This document shows positions 16,135 through 26,345 of a stretch of DNA of 38,842 nucleotides, piece after piece; positions within the stretch are counted from its first letter, which is position 1; each line of letters opens with the position of its first letter. The position numbers and the translations under genes are program-made. Origin of the DNA: a virus. The stretch lies in IMG/VR virus record IMGVR_UViG_3300024262_000009, positions 1 through 38,842 of that record; one strand, 5' to 3'. The notes beneath the pieces are model-generated. The model was not told the origin of the DNA, searched no databases, and was given only the letters and a program-made list of their open reading frames with translations.

Positions 16135-16758
16135 ATGAGTTGGACAAAATCTCATGAAGCAAGAATAGGGAAAAGACTACCAGAAGAAACAAGAAGAAAA
16201 ATAAGTGAATCTCTAATGGGAAAAATACCTTGGAATAAAGGCAAAAAGGGTGTTCAACATCAATCCGAAGAAACAAGAAAAAAAATTAGCAAAGCAGTAA
16301 AGGGAAGAATTTTTTCAGAAGAACATAAACAGAAAATTAGTAAAGCCTTAACTGGTAAGACAAAAAGAAACTTACATTGGATAGGTAGAAGACATACTGA
16401 AGAATCTAAAAAGAAAAATAGTATATCTCATATTGGATTGAATGTTGGTAAAAAGAATGGTAATTGGCAAGGTGGGATTACTCCAATAAATATAAAAATT
16501 AAAATATCTAAAAAGTACCAAGACTGGCGAAAAAAAGTATTTGAAAGAGATGACTATACTTGCCAAATTTGTGAACAACGAGGTTATAAATTAGAAGTTC
16601 ATCATATTAAATCTTTCTCTAAATATCCCAAAAGAAGATTTTGGGTTTCAAATGGGATTACCCTTTGTAAAAATTGTCATCAAATAATTACTACATATCT
16701 TAAAAAAGGGGAAAAAAGAGGGAAATATAAAAAAATAAAATTAGAAGAGGTGGTTTAA
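16135..16758 (+). CDS. NUMOD3-HNH homing endonuclease
   Basis: Several NUMOD3-type helices come first: RLPEETRRKISESLMGK, QSEETRKKISKAVKGR, FSEEHKQKISKALTGK and RHTEESKKK (about residues 14-100), each binding DNA in the manner of T4-family homing enzymes. An HNH domain follows: FERDDYTCQICEQRG, LEVHHIKSF, and LCKNCHQ at about 180. It sits in a gap of 11 bases after the adaptor and one base before the next fibre gene, so it is a clean intergenic insertion in the virion operon. Confidence 0.9.
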   Translation: MSWTKSHEARIGKRLPEETRRKISESLMGKIPWNKGKKGVQHQSEETRKKISKAVKGRIFSEEHKQKISKALTGKTKRNLHWIGRRHTEESKKKNSISHIGLNVGKKNGNWQGGITPINIKIKISKKYQDWRKKVFERDDYTCQICEQRGYKLEVHHIKSFSKYPKRRFWVSNGITLCKNCHQIITTYLKKGEKRGKYKKIKLEEVV

Positions 16759-17511
16759 ATGGCTTTCCCTACGTCTATTGAAGCCAGTACATATTTCGGT
16801 ACTGCATATAATAATTTAAGTACAACTTTATCAGCCGAGGCTTCAGCTTCCGATACTACGATTTACGTGGCTTCAACAGATAATTTCAACGCTATAGGTG
16901 AAGCAACCTGTGAAGATGAAATTTTTTATCATACAGGTAAAACTGCTGGTTCTTTTACCGGTTGTACTCGTGGATATGGTAACACTACTGCTGCAATTCA
17001 TGCTTCAGGTAAACAGGTATCACTCACATTTACGGCTACTAATTGGGAAAGGATAGTAGCGGAACTTAGAGCAATTCAGACAGCACTTGGTATTACTGGA
17101 ACATTTAATTTTGTAGATATTGCAAATGCACAAACAATAACAGGAGTAAAAACTTTAACTAAACCTATCATCAACGGTACAAATCCTACGGGAGCAACTT
17201 ATACACCCGCTACAGGAGCGCAAACTGTTGCTTTGGATTGTGCGGCTAATAATATGCATATAGTTACAGGACACGCTTCAGGAACAGCAATTACTTTTAC
17301 GGTTGCAAATGCGACCAACAATCAACCATTTATGGTTTCTATCTTGCAGGGTGCGGTTGTTTCTACTATTACAGCGTGGTTTGCAACTATAAGATGGGCT
17401 TATGGTTCAGAACCAACACTAACAGCTACGGTAGGCAAGCGTGATACTTATGGCTTTATAAGAACTGGAGCAAATACTTATGATGGCTTTGTAATTGGAC
17501 AGAATATTTAA
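16759..17511 (+). CDS. Putative tail fibre/structural protein, 250 aa
   Basis: Starts one base after the HNH stop, with an AGAGG site in that gene's end. Ala/Thr-rich protein with a strand-rich N-terminus, then repeated short strands (TFTVANATNNQPFMVSILQG, TYGFIRTGANTYDGFVIG), typical of phage fibre or host-contact proteins. It includes a Gly-rich CEDEIFYHTGKTAGSFTGCTRG region. Not matched to a named family. Confidence 0.6.
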   Translation: MAFPTSIEASTYFGTAYNNLSTTLSAEASASDTTIYVASTDNFNAIGEATCEDEIFYHTGKTAGSFTGCTRGYGNTTAAIHASGKQVSLTFTATNWERIVAELRAIQTALGITGTFNFVDIANAQTITGVKTLTKPIINGTNPTGATYTPATGAQTVALDCAANNMHIVTGHASGTAITFTVANATNNQPFMVSILQGAVVSTITAWFATIRWAYGSEPTLTATVGKRDTYGFIRTGANTYDGFVIGQNI

Positions 17512-17520
17512 GGAGTAATT

Positions 17521-18258
17521 ATGGCACTAACAAAAACACCTTATGCAAATAGATTACCACAGGCAAACAATATTCAAGGTTTCTGGCGAATGGAAGAGGA
17601 ATCTGGTGTTAGGGCAGATTTATCAGATAATGCAAATACTTTGCAAGATAATAATACAGTTTTATATGGTGTAGGTAAAATAGGAAATGCTGCTGATTTT
17701 GAACTTACAAATTCTGAATATCTATCCATAACTGATGCATTACAAACCGGACTTGATATAACAGGAGAGATAACTATATGCACCTGGATTAAACCTGAGA
17801 CTGTGGGAACACCGCAAGCAATAGTTTCTAAATATAGCGTAACTGATGCTAAAAGAGCCTATAGTTTTTATGTTAGTGCTGATGGTAAAGTACGTTTATT
17901 TCTATCTCCAGGTGGTGCTGCCGCAGGTGCAGCAGAAGGAGTAAGTTCAGATGCATTATCTGCTGCTACCTTGTATCACATAGGAGCAACTTTAAACCAG
18001 ACGACTGATTTGATACAAGTATATATAAATGGTTTGCCTAATGGAAACGCAATTAGCTATACATCAAATATTTATGATAATGCAAAAAAATTTATGATAG
18101 GCGCTTATGATGATAGTGGAGGAGTAACTAATTTTGCCGATGCTCTAATAGATGAAACAATAGTTTGGAGGGATAAATGTTTAACAGCAGCAGAAATGTT
18201 ACAGGTTAATAATATCAGGAATTATAGTTATGGCGGATTATTACCATTCTTTATGTAA
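17521..18258 (+). CDS. LamG/concanavalin-like lectin domain protein, probable tail fibre
   Basis: Site AAGGAGTAATT. The whole 245 residues look like one LamG-type jelly roll: FWRMEEESGVRADLSDNAN, DFELTNSEYLSI, TICTWIKPE, TLYHIGATLNQTTDLIQVYING and FADALIDETIVWRD. The last is the characteristic end of LamG/glucanase-like domains (D...IDE). Such domains bind carbohydrate, so it likely helps recognise host surface glycans. Sits directly before the gp10-like tail gene. Confidence 0.8.
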   Translation: MALTKTPYANRLPQANNIQGFWRMEEESGVRADLSDNANTLQDNNTVLYGVGKIGNAADFELTNSEYLSITDALQTGLDITGEITICTWIKPETVGTPQAIVSKYSVTDAKRAYSFYVSADGKVRLFLSPGGAAAGAAEGVSSDALSAATLYHIGATLNQTTDLIQVYINGLPNGNAISYTSNIYDNAKKFMIGAYDDSGGVTNFADALIDETIVWRDKCLTAAEMLQVNNIRNYSYGGLLPFFM

Positions 18259-18290
18259 AAGATTTAGGATTTCAGATGTAAGGATAAATT

Positions 18291-20708
18291 ATGCCTACAA
18301 TTACAAGTAAAAACCGATTTGTTATAGATGTACCTAATCTTGGTGGCGGTAGAAACACAAAGGATTCAAATACACTTATTGCCGACACCGAAGCAGTTGA
18401 CATTGAAAACTTTGACTTTGAAGAAAGAGGGGCACTGAAAAGAGTTGATGGGTCGGCTAAATTAAACACAATTAGAATTGACACTATAGATAGTTATAGT
18501 GAGAATAATACTGACGCTTGTTATTATTTATCTGATACTGATAATAATCATACACATAAAATAGGACATTCTTTTACTGGCGATGGCGGAGTACTAGAAA
18601 GTGTTGTATTTTATCTTTTGAAGTGGGGTTCGCCAACTGGATATGCCTATGCAAAAGTTTATGCTCATGATGGAACTTTTGGTACATCAAGTGTCCCCAC
18701 AGGAGCAGCTTTAGCTATTTCAGATGGTTTTGAAGTTTCTAATATAATCGCTTTTCAATATAGTCGTATTGCTTTTAATTTTAATAAGGCTAATAAAGTA
18801 ACCACGACAGATGGGACAAAATATGTTGTTACCATTGAATATGATAATGGTGCATATTCAACTGATTATATTCGAGCTGGAGTAGATGGTACAAGTCCTA
18901 CTCATGGAGGTAATTTAAGTACGTATGATACTGATAATGGATGGACTGCTTATAGTGATGAGGATTTATGTTTTTATATCTATAGTAATAGTCCCGTAAA
19001 TACTCTTTATGAAGCAATTAAAAGCGATGGCACTTCTCACTTACTGGCATTTTGCGGCACAGGAATATACGTGTCAACTGACGGCGGGGCTACTTTTTCA
19101 ACTTTAAAGACTGGACTGACTGCTAATAGGAAGTGGTCATGTTATACCTATGCCGATAACGTAATTATGGTAAACGGTGTTGATGCTAACCAGATTTATG
19201 ACTTTTCAACCGTTAGGGATATGGGACTTACTGACCCCACAACTGCACCGACTTTAGCAGTAGGAGCAGCAGGATTACTTACAGGCGATTATTACTATTG
19301 GGTATCTTTTGTATACAGTGGTTCAGAATCCAATGTTGGATTAAAATCAGCTGTCGTTGCACCTTCAGCACAGAAAGTAAATGTAACTGATATTCCATTA
19401 GGCGGTACAGGTTGCACCCAGAGAAAACTTTACCGTACAAAAGCAGGCGGGACGGTAGGTTATGAACTTCATACAATAAATGATAATACTACCACTGAAT
19501 ATACTGATAATGATGTTGACGACTTACTTTCTTGGAAGACAGCACCGACAAATAATACTCCTCCTCCAATAAGCAAGTTTATAATAGAAAAAGATGAGAG
19601 AATTTTATATATACTCCCTGACTCTTCAGACTTTTATTACAGTGAACTTTATAAACCGGAACTGTCTAAAGGTACATCTTATAGAACTATAGGGGCTGAT
19701 GACGGCGGTATACTTATGGGGGCTGCTATTTATGAAGGGGATATGTTCTTTTATAAGGCAAAAAAGATTACCGATGATGACGGTACTTACTATGCAGGAC
19801 ATAAAACATATCAACTCTCCGGCACAGACCCGGATCCCGAATCTGGCGACTGGGTAATTAAGATTGCAAATAATGCGGTAGGCGGGATTGCATACGACAC
19901 CATTGATTACAGCGTATCCGAAGTCCTATGTCTTGATGATGATGGACTTTACAGTTTGCAGAGAAATAGACTCTTATCAACAATAGTTGTAGATACATTG
20001 TCTCTTTCAAATAAGATTGAGCCTGATTTTGATAAGTTTAATAAATACTATCTTCATAACTCGTCAGGAAGGGTATTTAACCATAAATACTATCTGGCTG
20101 TCCCAGGAGAAGGTAGGACTTCAAATTCTGAAATTCACGTCTTAGACTTCAAGGCAGTCCAGACTAAAACCGGCTGGACAGCGGCATGGTCTAAGATTAG
20201 AGGATTTACTGCTAATTGTTTTGCAGTGTTTAGAAATAAACTGGTCTATGGCGGAGATAATGGTTATGTATATGTTATAGATGACGCCTATACATATTTT
20301 GATGGTTCTGAAATACAGGCTTTTTTTGACAGTAAATACTATGATGCAGAAATATTTGATGCACTTAAGTGGTTTAAACTTCTTGATGTAAATATCAAAG
20401 CTTCTGCGATTTGGTCATTTAACTGTGTTATATATGTTCAGAAAGGGCTGACTATAAGTTCTTACAGTTTTACAAAGACTAATGCTTCCTCATCAGTACA
20501 GCACCCGCTATGGGGGAAGAGTCTTTTTAGCAGATTTACATTCGGTTCAGGTTCTACTATATCAAATTTAGTGTCAAGCCAGAAGGTAAGGATAAAATTA
20601 GGTTATCTTGGAGAACTAATTAAAATAAGGTTTCAGAATATTTATGCGAATCAGGATTTTTCAATTCAAGGATTTAGGGTCCACGGTCAATATATGAGAG
20701 TAAAATAA
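18291..20708 (+). CDS. Large tail protein (gp10-like, DNA-stabilisation/nozzle)
   Basis: An 805-residue protein whose opening, VPNLGGGRNTKDSNTLIADTEAV-like (residues 9-45), with DIENFDFEERGALKRVDGSAK, matches the recurrent LNT...EAxDxxNxxFxxxGALxxR start of podovirus tail-tube/nozzle proteins (P22 gp10 type). The middle is strand-rich with Asp/Gly/Tyr-rich blades such as YYYWVSFVYSGSESNV and YTDNDVDDLL. It would close the channel below the portal and adaptor. No tape measure gene exists in the window, supporting a short tail. Confidence 0.7.
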   Translation: MPTITSKNRFVIDVPNLGGGRNTKDSNTLIADTEAVDIENFDFEERGALKRVDGSAKLNTIRIDTIDSYSENNTDACYYLSDTDNNHTHKIGHSFTGDGGVLESVVFYLLKWGSPTGYAYAKVYAHDGTFGTSSVPTGAALAISDGFEVSNIIAFQYSRIAFNFNKANKVTTTDGTKYVVTIEYDNGAYSTDYIRAGVDGTSPTHGGNLSTYDTDNGWTAYSDEDLCFYIYSNSPVNTLYEAIKSDGTSHLLAFCGTGIYVSTDGGATFSTLKTGLTANRKWSCYTYADNVIMVNGVDANQIYDFSTVRDMGLTDPTTAPTLAVGAAGLLTGDYYYWVSFVYSGSESNVGLKSAVVAPSAQKVNVTDIPLGGTGCTQRKLYRTKAGGTVGYELHTINDNTTTEYTDNDVDDLLSWKTAPTNNTPPPISKFIIEKDERILYILPDSSDFYYSELYKPELSKGTSYRTIGADDGGILMGAAIYEGDMFFYKAKKITDDDGTYYAGHKTYQLSGTDPDPESGDWVIKIANNAVGGIAYDTIDYSVSEVLCLDDDGLYSLQRNRLLSTIVVDTLSLSNKIEPDFDKFNKYYLHNSSGRVFNHKYYLAVPGEGRTSNSEIHVLDFKAVQTKTGWTAAWSKIRGFTANCFAVFRNKLVYGGDNGYVYVIDDAYTYFDGSEIQAFFDSKYYDAEIFDALKWFKLLDVNIKASAIWSFNCVIYVQKGLTISSYSFTKTNASSSVQHPLWGKSLFSRFTFGSGSTISNLVSSQKVRIKLGYLGELIKIRFQNIYANQDFSIQGFRVHGQYMRVK

Positions 20709-20725
20709 TTATTAGGGGGATTAAA

Positions 20726-22183
20726 ATGAATGTAAAAGAATATTTAAAAAGTGTATGGAATGATTTGAAGTATGATGAAGGAGGTCAAGTGTCTTGGGGT
20801 GCTATACCAAAATCTTTATATACCAAAAAACCAACACCAGGTACACCGTGGAGTGCAACAGAAAAATCTGCTTTGGCTAAATATTCAACTAAACAAGCAG
20901 CTACATATGAAAGCATATATGGAAAACCACAATATAATATACCAGTAAAACAGCAACCAGTTTATAAAGCACCAGTATATAAACCACCAACACCAGGTAC
21001 ACCGTGGAGTGCAACAGAAAAATCTGCTTTGGCTAAATATTCAACTAAACAAGCAGCTACATATGAAAGCATATATGGAAAACCACAATATAATATACCA
21101 GTAAAACAGCAACCAGTTTATAAAGCACCAGTATATAAACCACCAACACCAGGTACACCGTGGAGTGCAACAGAAAAATCTGCTTTGGCTAAATATTCAA
21201 CTAAACAAGCAGCTACATATGAAAGCATATATGGAAAACCACAATATAATATACCAGTAAAACAGCAACCAGTTTATAAAGCACCAGTATATAAACCACC
21301 AACACCAACTTATCAAGCACCAGCACCAGTAAAAACACAGGCTCAAATAGTTCAAGAAGCACATGCTGCAAGAGTAGCTTCATATCAAGCACCACAGGGA
21401 TTTAATGTTGACCTGTCAGGTATCTGGGAAAAAGCAGGGCAGATGGCTGACAATGAAATCAATCCGCAACTGTCTGAAATTGACAGACTTCTTCAGGAAG
21501 CAGGATACACCGCAGAAGACGCACAACGTGCAATAAGTGAAGCATATCCGGTGGCAAGACGGTCACTGCAGAAATCTATTTATGAAAATATGGTAGCAGG
21601 AGAGCAAGGACTTGCAGCTATGGGAACTGGTCGTGGTGGTGGACGTCAGGAACTACTGGCAAGAGCAGGAGAGCGTGAAGCAACCGGACTTGAGAGTATA
21701 GAGACTGCCAAACAAAGAGAGACTGGCGCGATACAGAGAGCACTGGGGCAGTATCAGGGTCAACTTGGAACTCAAAGGACAGCACTTGTAGGACAGCGGG
21801 GAGGATTGCAGGCGTCATATGCTGAACAGTTAAGAGGCGCAAGATTTGGTGAGGCGTCTACTATGGCAAATTATGGACTACAGTCAGCGCAACTTGCAGA
21901 ACAGGCAAGACAGTTTAATGCTGGCCTAGCAGAAACTCAGAGACAATATAACCAATCACTTACCAGTGTAGGTACAACTGCTGGCGGTGGACAGCCTTAT
22001 GCAACTGCTCCTTCTGGAGCTAGTTATTTTCTTACTGAAGCTGATTTAGCTGCTCTTGGTTTAGGTACTAATGCTGTCAAGTCTACAACAGGCACACCAG
22101 TTGTTAAAAAAGCAGTAACGCCTGCTGCTATATTCCAAGGTAAGCCATCATATCTGCAAGCTTATCAAATGCAAAGGTATTAA
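20726..22183 (+). CDS. Putative internal virion/ejection protein with tandem repeats
   Basis: Residues 1-22 (KEYLKSVWNDLKYDEGGQVS) resemble the start of the next protein. Then three identical 52-residue repeats rich in Pro, Lys, Tyr and Ala (about 36-191; TPGTPWSATEKSALAKYSTK within each). The C-terminal 260 residues are Ala/Gln/Glu-rich and helical, with long stretches such as QRAISEAYPVARRSLQKSIYENM and YAEQLRGARFGEAST. The latter is typical of phage ejection proteins injected with DNA. Strong AGGGGGATT site. Confidence 0.65.
   Translation: MNVKEYLKSVWNDLKYDEGGQVSWGAIPKSLYTKKPTPGTPWSATEKSALAKYSTKQAATYESIYGKPQYNIPVKQQPVYKAPVYKPPTPGTPWSATEKSALAKYSTKQAATYESIYGKPQYNIPVKQQPVYKAPVYKPPTPGTPWSATEKSALAKYSTKQAATYESIYGKPQYNIPVKQQPVYKAPVYKPPTPTYQAPAPVKTQAQIVQEAHAARVASYQAPQGFNVDLSGIWEKAGQMADNEINPQLSEIDRLLQEAGYTAEDAQRAISEAYPVARRSLQKSIYENMVAGEQGLAAMGTGRGGGRQELLARAGEREATGLESIETAKQRETGAIQRALGQYQGQLGTQRTALVGQRGGLQASYAEQLRGARFGEASTMANYGLQSAQLAEQARQFNAGLAETQRQYNQSLTSVGTTAGGGQPYATAPSGASYFLTEADLAALGLGTNAVKSTTGTPVVKKAVTPAAIFQGKPSYLQAYQMQRY
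20831..21298 (+). repeat. Three identical 156-bp tandem repeats in the ejection-protein gene
   Basis: Copies begin at 20831, 20987 and 21143 with a partial fourth at 21299, each 156 bases (52 codons) and in frame. No base differences were seen between copies. This indicates very recent duplication or continuing recombination. Copy number could be misassembled because the unit is close to read length. Confidence 0.9.
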
Positions 22184-22194
22184 GGGGGTGTTAA

Positions 22195-23355
22195 ATGCAG
22201 ATAAAAAAATTTCTAACTAGTCTACTAAATAAAATCAAATACGATGAGAATGGACAATTAAGTTCTTTTGCTACACCAATAAGAACAATAAAATCAATAC
22301 AAGGTTTGGCTGCATATGTAAAACGGCAGGCTGCTTTAAAAAAATCAAAACCCATAACAGAACAAGCTCAAGTAACATCACCAACAACAAAACAAACTCC
22401 AAAGCTATATAATCCCTGGCAAGGACTAACTACACAGCAAATAAGAGAAAAGGAAGCAGCAAGGGTAAAAAAAGTAGGATATTATAGTGATATTTATAAT
22501 CCTCCAGGCACAGGTTTAGGTGATCTTGGTATTACTTCAGCACCAAAAACATCAACCGTTCCGGCAGTATCTCCAGAAATAAATACAAAAGTATTAGCAT
22601 ATTTAAAAGAATATGTTGGTCAGATGAGGGCTGCTGGTTTTAGTGACTACCTTATCAGAGAAAAATTATTAAAAACAGGAAGTGTCTTTATACCTGACCA
22701 ACTGCCAACCAATTTCGGGCAAACGGGACCCTGGGCAACTGGTATGGCTGATGAATTCAGATTTGCAGCTATGGAGTCAGGTAAAAATCAACAGGGACTA
22801 CTGGAAGACTGGGTACCGTCTCCAAATGAATATATGGAATATATGCCAGGAGCTGGTGCAAATAGACTTCCTTCTTATAGTGAATACACTGGACAGGAAA
22901 CGTCTCCATTTATGAGTCCAGCGGGAAAATTTTCACAAGATAAAATTGCAAACCTGCAGAGTGCACTTGTCAATTATATGACAACTTATAAGGGCCCAAC
23001 AGTTTCTCCATCACAATATACATATGAAGCAGGTATAGCCGGATTGCCTCAAGGATTGGGACAGCAATATTATCAGGATTTTTTAGCACTTGCAGAGCAG
23101 AAAGCAGAAGAAGCAAAAGGGCAGGAAGAATATAAAGAAGAATTAAAGGGACAGCAAGAAGTCTACAAAGGTGAGCTTTTTTCCAAAATTGCTGCGGAAT
23201 TAGATAATGTTATATATCAAGCAGCTGCCAATGATGAATCAATTAGTCTGACAGATGTTATGAAGTATGCTTCAGATAGAGGCATCGAACTTAGTTATGA
23301 AGAAGCATTAGATATTTTTAACGCTGCATATAAGCGATATTCAGAAAGCTGGTAA
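22195..23355 (+). CDS. Putative internal virion protein, 386 aa
   Basis: Begins with KKFLTSLLNKIKYDENGQLS, sharing the xxLxxLKYDExGQxS opening with the preceding protein. The remainder is Lys/Gln/Tyr-rich and helical, with a Pro/Thr linker and a QKAEEAKGQEEYKEELKG helix near residue 302. No catalytic motif is evident. Context and paired start suggest an ejection protein or internal head protein. Confidence 0.55.
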   Translation: MQIKKFLTSLLNKIKYDENGQLSSFATPIRTIKSIQGLAAYVKRQAALKKSKPITEQAQVTSPTTKQTPKLYNPWQGLTTQQIREKEAARVKKVGYYSDIYNPPGTGLGDLGITSAPKTSTVPAVSPEINTKVLAYLKEYVGQMRAAGFSDYLIREKLLKTGSVFIPDQLPTNFGQTGPWATGMADEFRFAAMESGKNQQGLLEDWVPSPNEYMEYMPGAGANRLPSYSEYTGQETSPFMSPAGKFSQDKIANLQSALVNYMTTYKGPTVSPSQYTYEAGIAGLPQGLGQQYYQDFLALAEQKAEEAKGQEEYKEELKGQQEVYKGELFSKIAAELDNVIYQAAANDESISLTDVMKYASDRGIELSYEEALDIFNAAYKRYSESW

Positions 23356-23360
23356 AAATA

Positions 23361-26345
23361 ATGATTAACCCTTTAGAAAAATATGCACCTTATCCAAAAA
23401 AAACTAAAATTCCCATTCTGTCACCAGAAGAATCCACCAATCCTTTAGAAAAATATGCACCTGAAAAAACTACACCAGATACTACTACACCTATTACGGA
23501 CACTACGGAATATATCAATCCTTTAGAAAAATATACAGATACTTCCCTAACAGTTATTCCTAAAAAAACACTTGAAGCACCTCAAACTACGTGGAAAAAA
23601 ATGACGACAGCCGGCGGATTAGCTCTGCGTTCAATCTTGGGTATTGTAAGCATACCTGAAACTATGGTGGGCGGGGCAATGGAATCAGAACTGGCTAAAA
23701 GAGATAAAGTGGAAGAGGTTTTCAAAGATGTTAAACTTGACCCTACCTCACTAAAAATTGCCAAATATCTTTATTCAATCTCACCATACGCAGGGGGCAC
23801 TCCGAAATATATGGCAAGTAAGGTACTAAAAACGCTAAAAGGAGATTTATATGAAATAGGAACACAAAAAGGCGTTATATCAGGTCTAGAAGAGGCGAAA
23901 GGGGAAGAGTTAACCACAGGACAATATATCGGAGCTACCGCAGCCAGCATTTTGTTTGATATAGTTGTAAATCCTTTAACTTATGTAACCTTTGGTGCTT
24001 CAAGTACATTAACGGTTGGTGAAAAAGGCGCAAAAGTAGGATTAACAAGAGCAGGAACAAAAGCATATGCAACACTTATAAAATCAGGAGTAGCAAAAGG
24101 TCTTGCAAGAGAAACAGCAGTTGACGCAGCAAAACTGTCTATGAGTCAGATGTTAAAAAAAGGTTTACCCCAGTCAGCAAAACTATTTTCAAAAGGTGGA
24201 ATAAGATTTGCCACCTGGATACCTAAAGTAGGGGGCGAGTCAATACTTGGCTATAGTGATATTGCTAAATTTGTTGAACCTGTAGCTAAATATACCGGGC
24301 TTGGTAAAGCATACAAGGGACTGAAGAGCTGGGAGATGACAAGAGCAATAACAAAAGCAGTAAGCCCTGCAGCAGGAGTCCCAGAAGAGCTGTACAAATT
24401 TGGCAGAAAAGCAAAGGCATTTAGAGAATATGAAACACTGCTAGAAGTAAAAAAATATACTGAACCCTTGAAAAAATTAGGGAAGTTCAGCGAAAGTGAA
24501 GCAGAAAGTATTTTCAATGCTATAAGAAAAGCGGAGATATATGATGCTTCTCCCGTAAAAATCAAAAAAGCAGCAGACCTGATAGCTGAGAGATTTACCG
24601 AAATAAGAAAAGGTCTTACTAGCAGGGGAGTTGATATAGGATATTTGGATAGATATGCACCGCAGTTATATGCAGATGCTTTTGGCAAAGAGTTTGCAGA
24701 GAATATTAAGAAATTTGCCACAGAGATACCAGGAGTATCAGAAAAAATAACTATAGGTGGTGTAAAAAGAGGTAAGGAATTTTTTGAATATCCAAGACTT
24801 TTATTTAAAACAGTAGAAGAGGCAGAAGCAGCAGGATTTAAAGTAAATAAAAATATCTTTAACCTTTTAGGTTCTTATGAAGCCGGCGCAAATAGAATTA
24901 ATGCATTTATGGATATTGTTGAAAAAATCAAACCTATAGGCATAGATTTAACAAAAGAAAAAATACCTACAGGATTTATCAGGGGTTCAGGACTGCTTGA
25001 AAATTATGCTTTCCCTAAAGATGTTGCTAATTATATGGGTTCATTTCAAAAAACATTTTTTAATAATGCAGAAATGAAAACATTCTTAAAATATTATGAT
25101 AGTGCTCTGAGATGGTGGAAGACAATGGCAACAGTTGTATCACCGGGATTTCATGTCAGGAACTTCCTGTCAAATATATTTAATTCATGGCTTGGCGGAA
25201 ATAAAAATCCAGCAAATTATATTGATGCAGCAAAAGTTTTTAGAGGTACAGGAGTAGTAGTAACACAGGCAGGAGAAAAAGTTGCAGGTAAGGAAGTACT
25301 TGAAGAGGCAACAAAAAGGGGAGTACTGGGAAGAGGCTGGTTTGGGTATGGTGGAGAACTTGGAGGGGGAAAACTTGCACAGCAACTTCAACCTACAAGT
25401 AGAAGAGTCCTAAAGGGACTGAACATAATGAGTGCAGAAGGGTATCTTGCAAGAGGAGGCAGAAAAGTTGGAGTTACAGTTGAGGATTACTCAAGACTTA
25501 CACACTTTATAGATGTATTTAAGAAAACAGCGGACTTTGACAATGCTGCTGAAGAGGCTTTCAAGTACTTATTTGACTATAGCGAACTGACACCATTCTG
25601 GAGAAATGTAGCAAATAGAGCAATGCCATTCGGAACATGGCTTCGTAAAAATACTGCTCTTCAGTTTGAACAGCTAATTAAACAACCAGGAAAGTATGCT
25701 GCTATACCTAAGGGTAAAAAATTTATTGAGTCATTTTCAGAAGCAGAAAAACCAGATGAAACATATCTTCCTGAATGGCAAAAAAAAGAATTGGCTATAA
25801 GACTTCCTATAAAAGATAAAGAGGGCAATTTCATATACGCAAGACTTGATTTGCCTTATCTTGGAATAAGTGACGTTTCAGATTGGAGGACACTTATGGG
25901 GTCTATTACACCAGCAGTTAAAGTGCCAACTGAACTTATTATGGGTAAAGAATTGTTTACAGGTAAAAACATAGAAATATATCCAGGATATACTGCTTCA
26001 GTTCCGGGCTATATCGGGGTACTGCCTGATTGGATTAAAAAACGTCTTGGTGTGGTTAGAGCTAAAAATCCTAAAACAGGCAAGATAGAAGAAAGAATGA
26101 ACCCTTATGCTGCATATATTTTAAGACAAAATCCGCTCATGTCTAAGATAGGCAAACTGATACCATTCCCCAGTGAAACACAATATCAGACCATCTCAAG
26201 ACCGTATTCAGCAGCTTCTATCTTAGGAGGTATCGGTATAAATCCCTACGATGTTAAATATCGTAAAAAAGTATATGAGAAAGAGCAAAAAGAACTATTG
26301 CGCATATATAAAAAACGTTTGGAAGAATTAAGGAAATGGAAATAA
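23361..26345 (+). CDS. Large internal virion/ejection protein, 994 aa
   Basis: The largest gene. The N-terminal 60 residues contain NPLEKYAP-type repeats at about 3, 28 and 52. Then a hydrophobic region (LALRSILGIVSIPETMVGG), helical segments, and blocks FHVRNFLSNIFNSW and FWRNVANRAMPFGTWLRKN. These last recur in very large helical phage proteins (internal virion/polyvalent-type) that enter the cell with the DNA. No lytic transglycosylase or protease motif was found. Located after two putative ejection proteins, as in T7-like and P22-like sets of three. Confidence 0.65.
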   Translation: MINPLEKYAPYPKKTKIPILSPEESTNPLEKYAPEKTTPDTTTPITDTTEYINPLEKYTDTSLTVIPKKTLEAPQTTWKKMTTAGGLALRSILGIVSIPETMVGGAMESELAKRDKVEEVFKDVKLDPTSLKIAKYLYSISPYAGGTPKYMASKVLKTLKGDLYEIGTQKGVISGLEEAKGEELTTGQYIGATAASILFDIVVNPLTYVTFGASSTLTVGEKGAKVGLTRAGTKAYATLIKSGVAKGLARETAVDAAKLSMSQMLKKGLPQSAKLFSKGGIRFATWIPKVGGESILGYSDIAKFVEPVAKYTGLGKAYKGLKSWEMTRAITKAVSPAAGVPEELYKFGRKAKAFREYETLLEVKKYTEPLKKLGKFSESEAESIFNAIRKAEIYDASPVKIKKAADLIAERFTEIRKGLTSRGVDIGYLDRYAPQLYADAFGKEFAENIKKFATEIPGVSEKITIGGVKRGKEFFEYPRLLFKTVEEAEAAGFKVNKNIFNLLGSYEAGANRINAFMDIVEKIKPIGIDLTKEKIPTGFIRGSGLLENYAFPKDVANYMGSFQKTFFNNAEMKTFLKYYDSALRWWKTMATVVSPGFHVRNFLSNIFNSWLGGNKNPANYIDAAKVFRGTGVVVTQAGEKVAGKEVLEEATKRGVLGRGWFGYGGELGGGKLAQQLQPTSRRVLKGLNIMSAEGYLARGGRKVGVTVEDYSRLTHFIDVFKKTADFDNAAEEAFKYLFDYSELTPFWRNVANRAMPFGTWLRKNTALQFEQLIKQPGKYAAIPKGKKFIESFSEAEKPDETYLPEWQKKELAIRLPIKDKEGNFIYARLDLPYLGISDVSDWRTLMGSITPAVKVPTELIMGKELFTGKNIEIYPGYTASVPGYIGVLPDWIKKRLGVVRAKNPKTGKIEERMNPYAAYILRQNPLMSKIGKLIPFPSETQYQTISRPYSAASILGGIGINPYDVKYRKKVYEKEQKELLRIYKKRLEELRKWK

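Noticed and set aside
20831-21298. CRISPR-like array
   Set aside because: The 156-base units are contiguous, in-frame coding repeats without spacers. No short repeat/spacer pattern was seen elsewhere.
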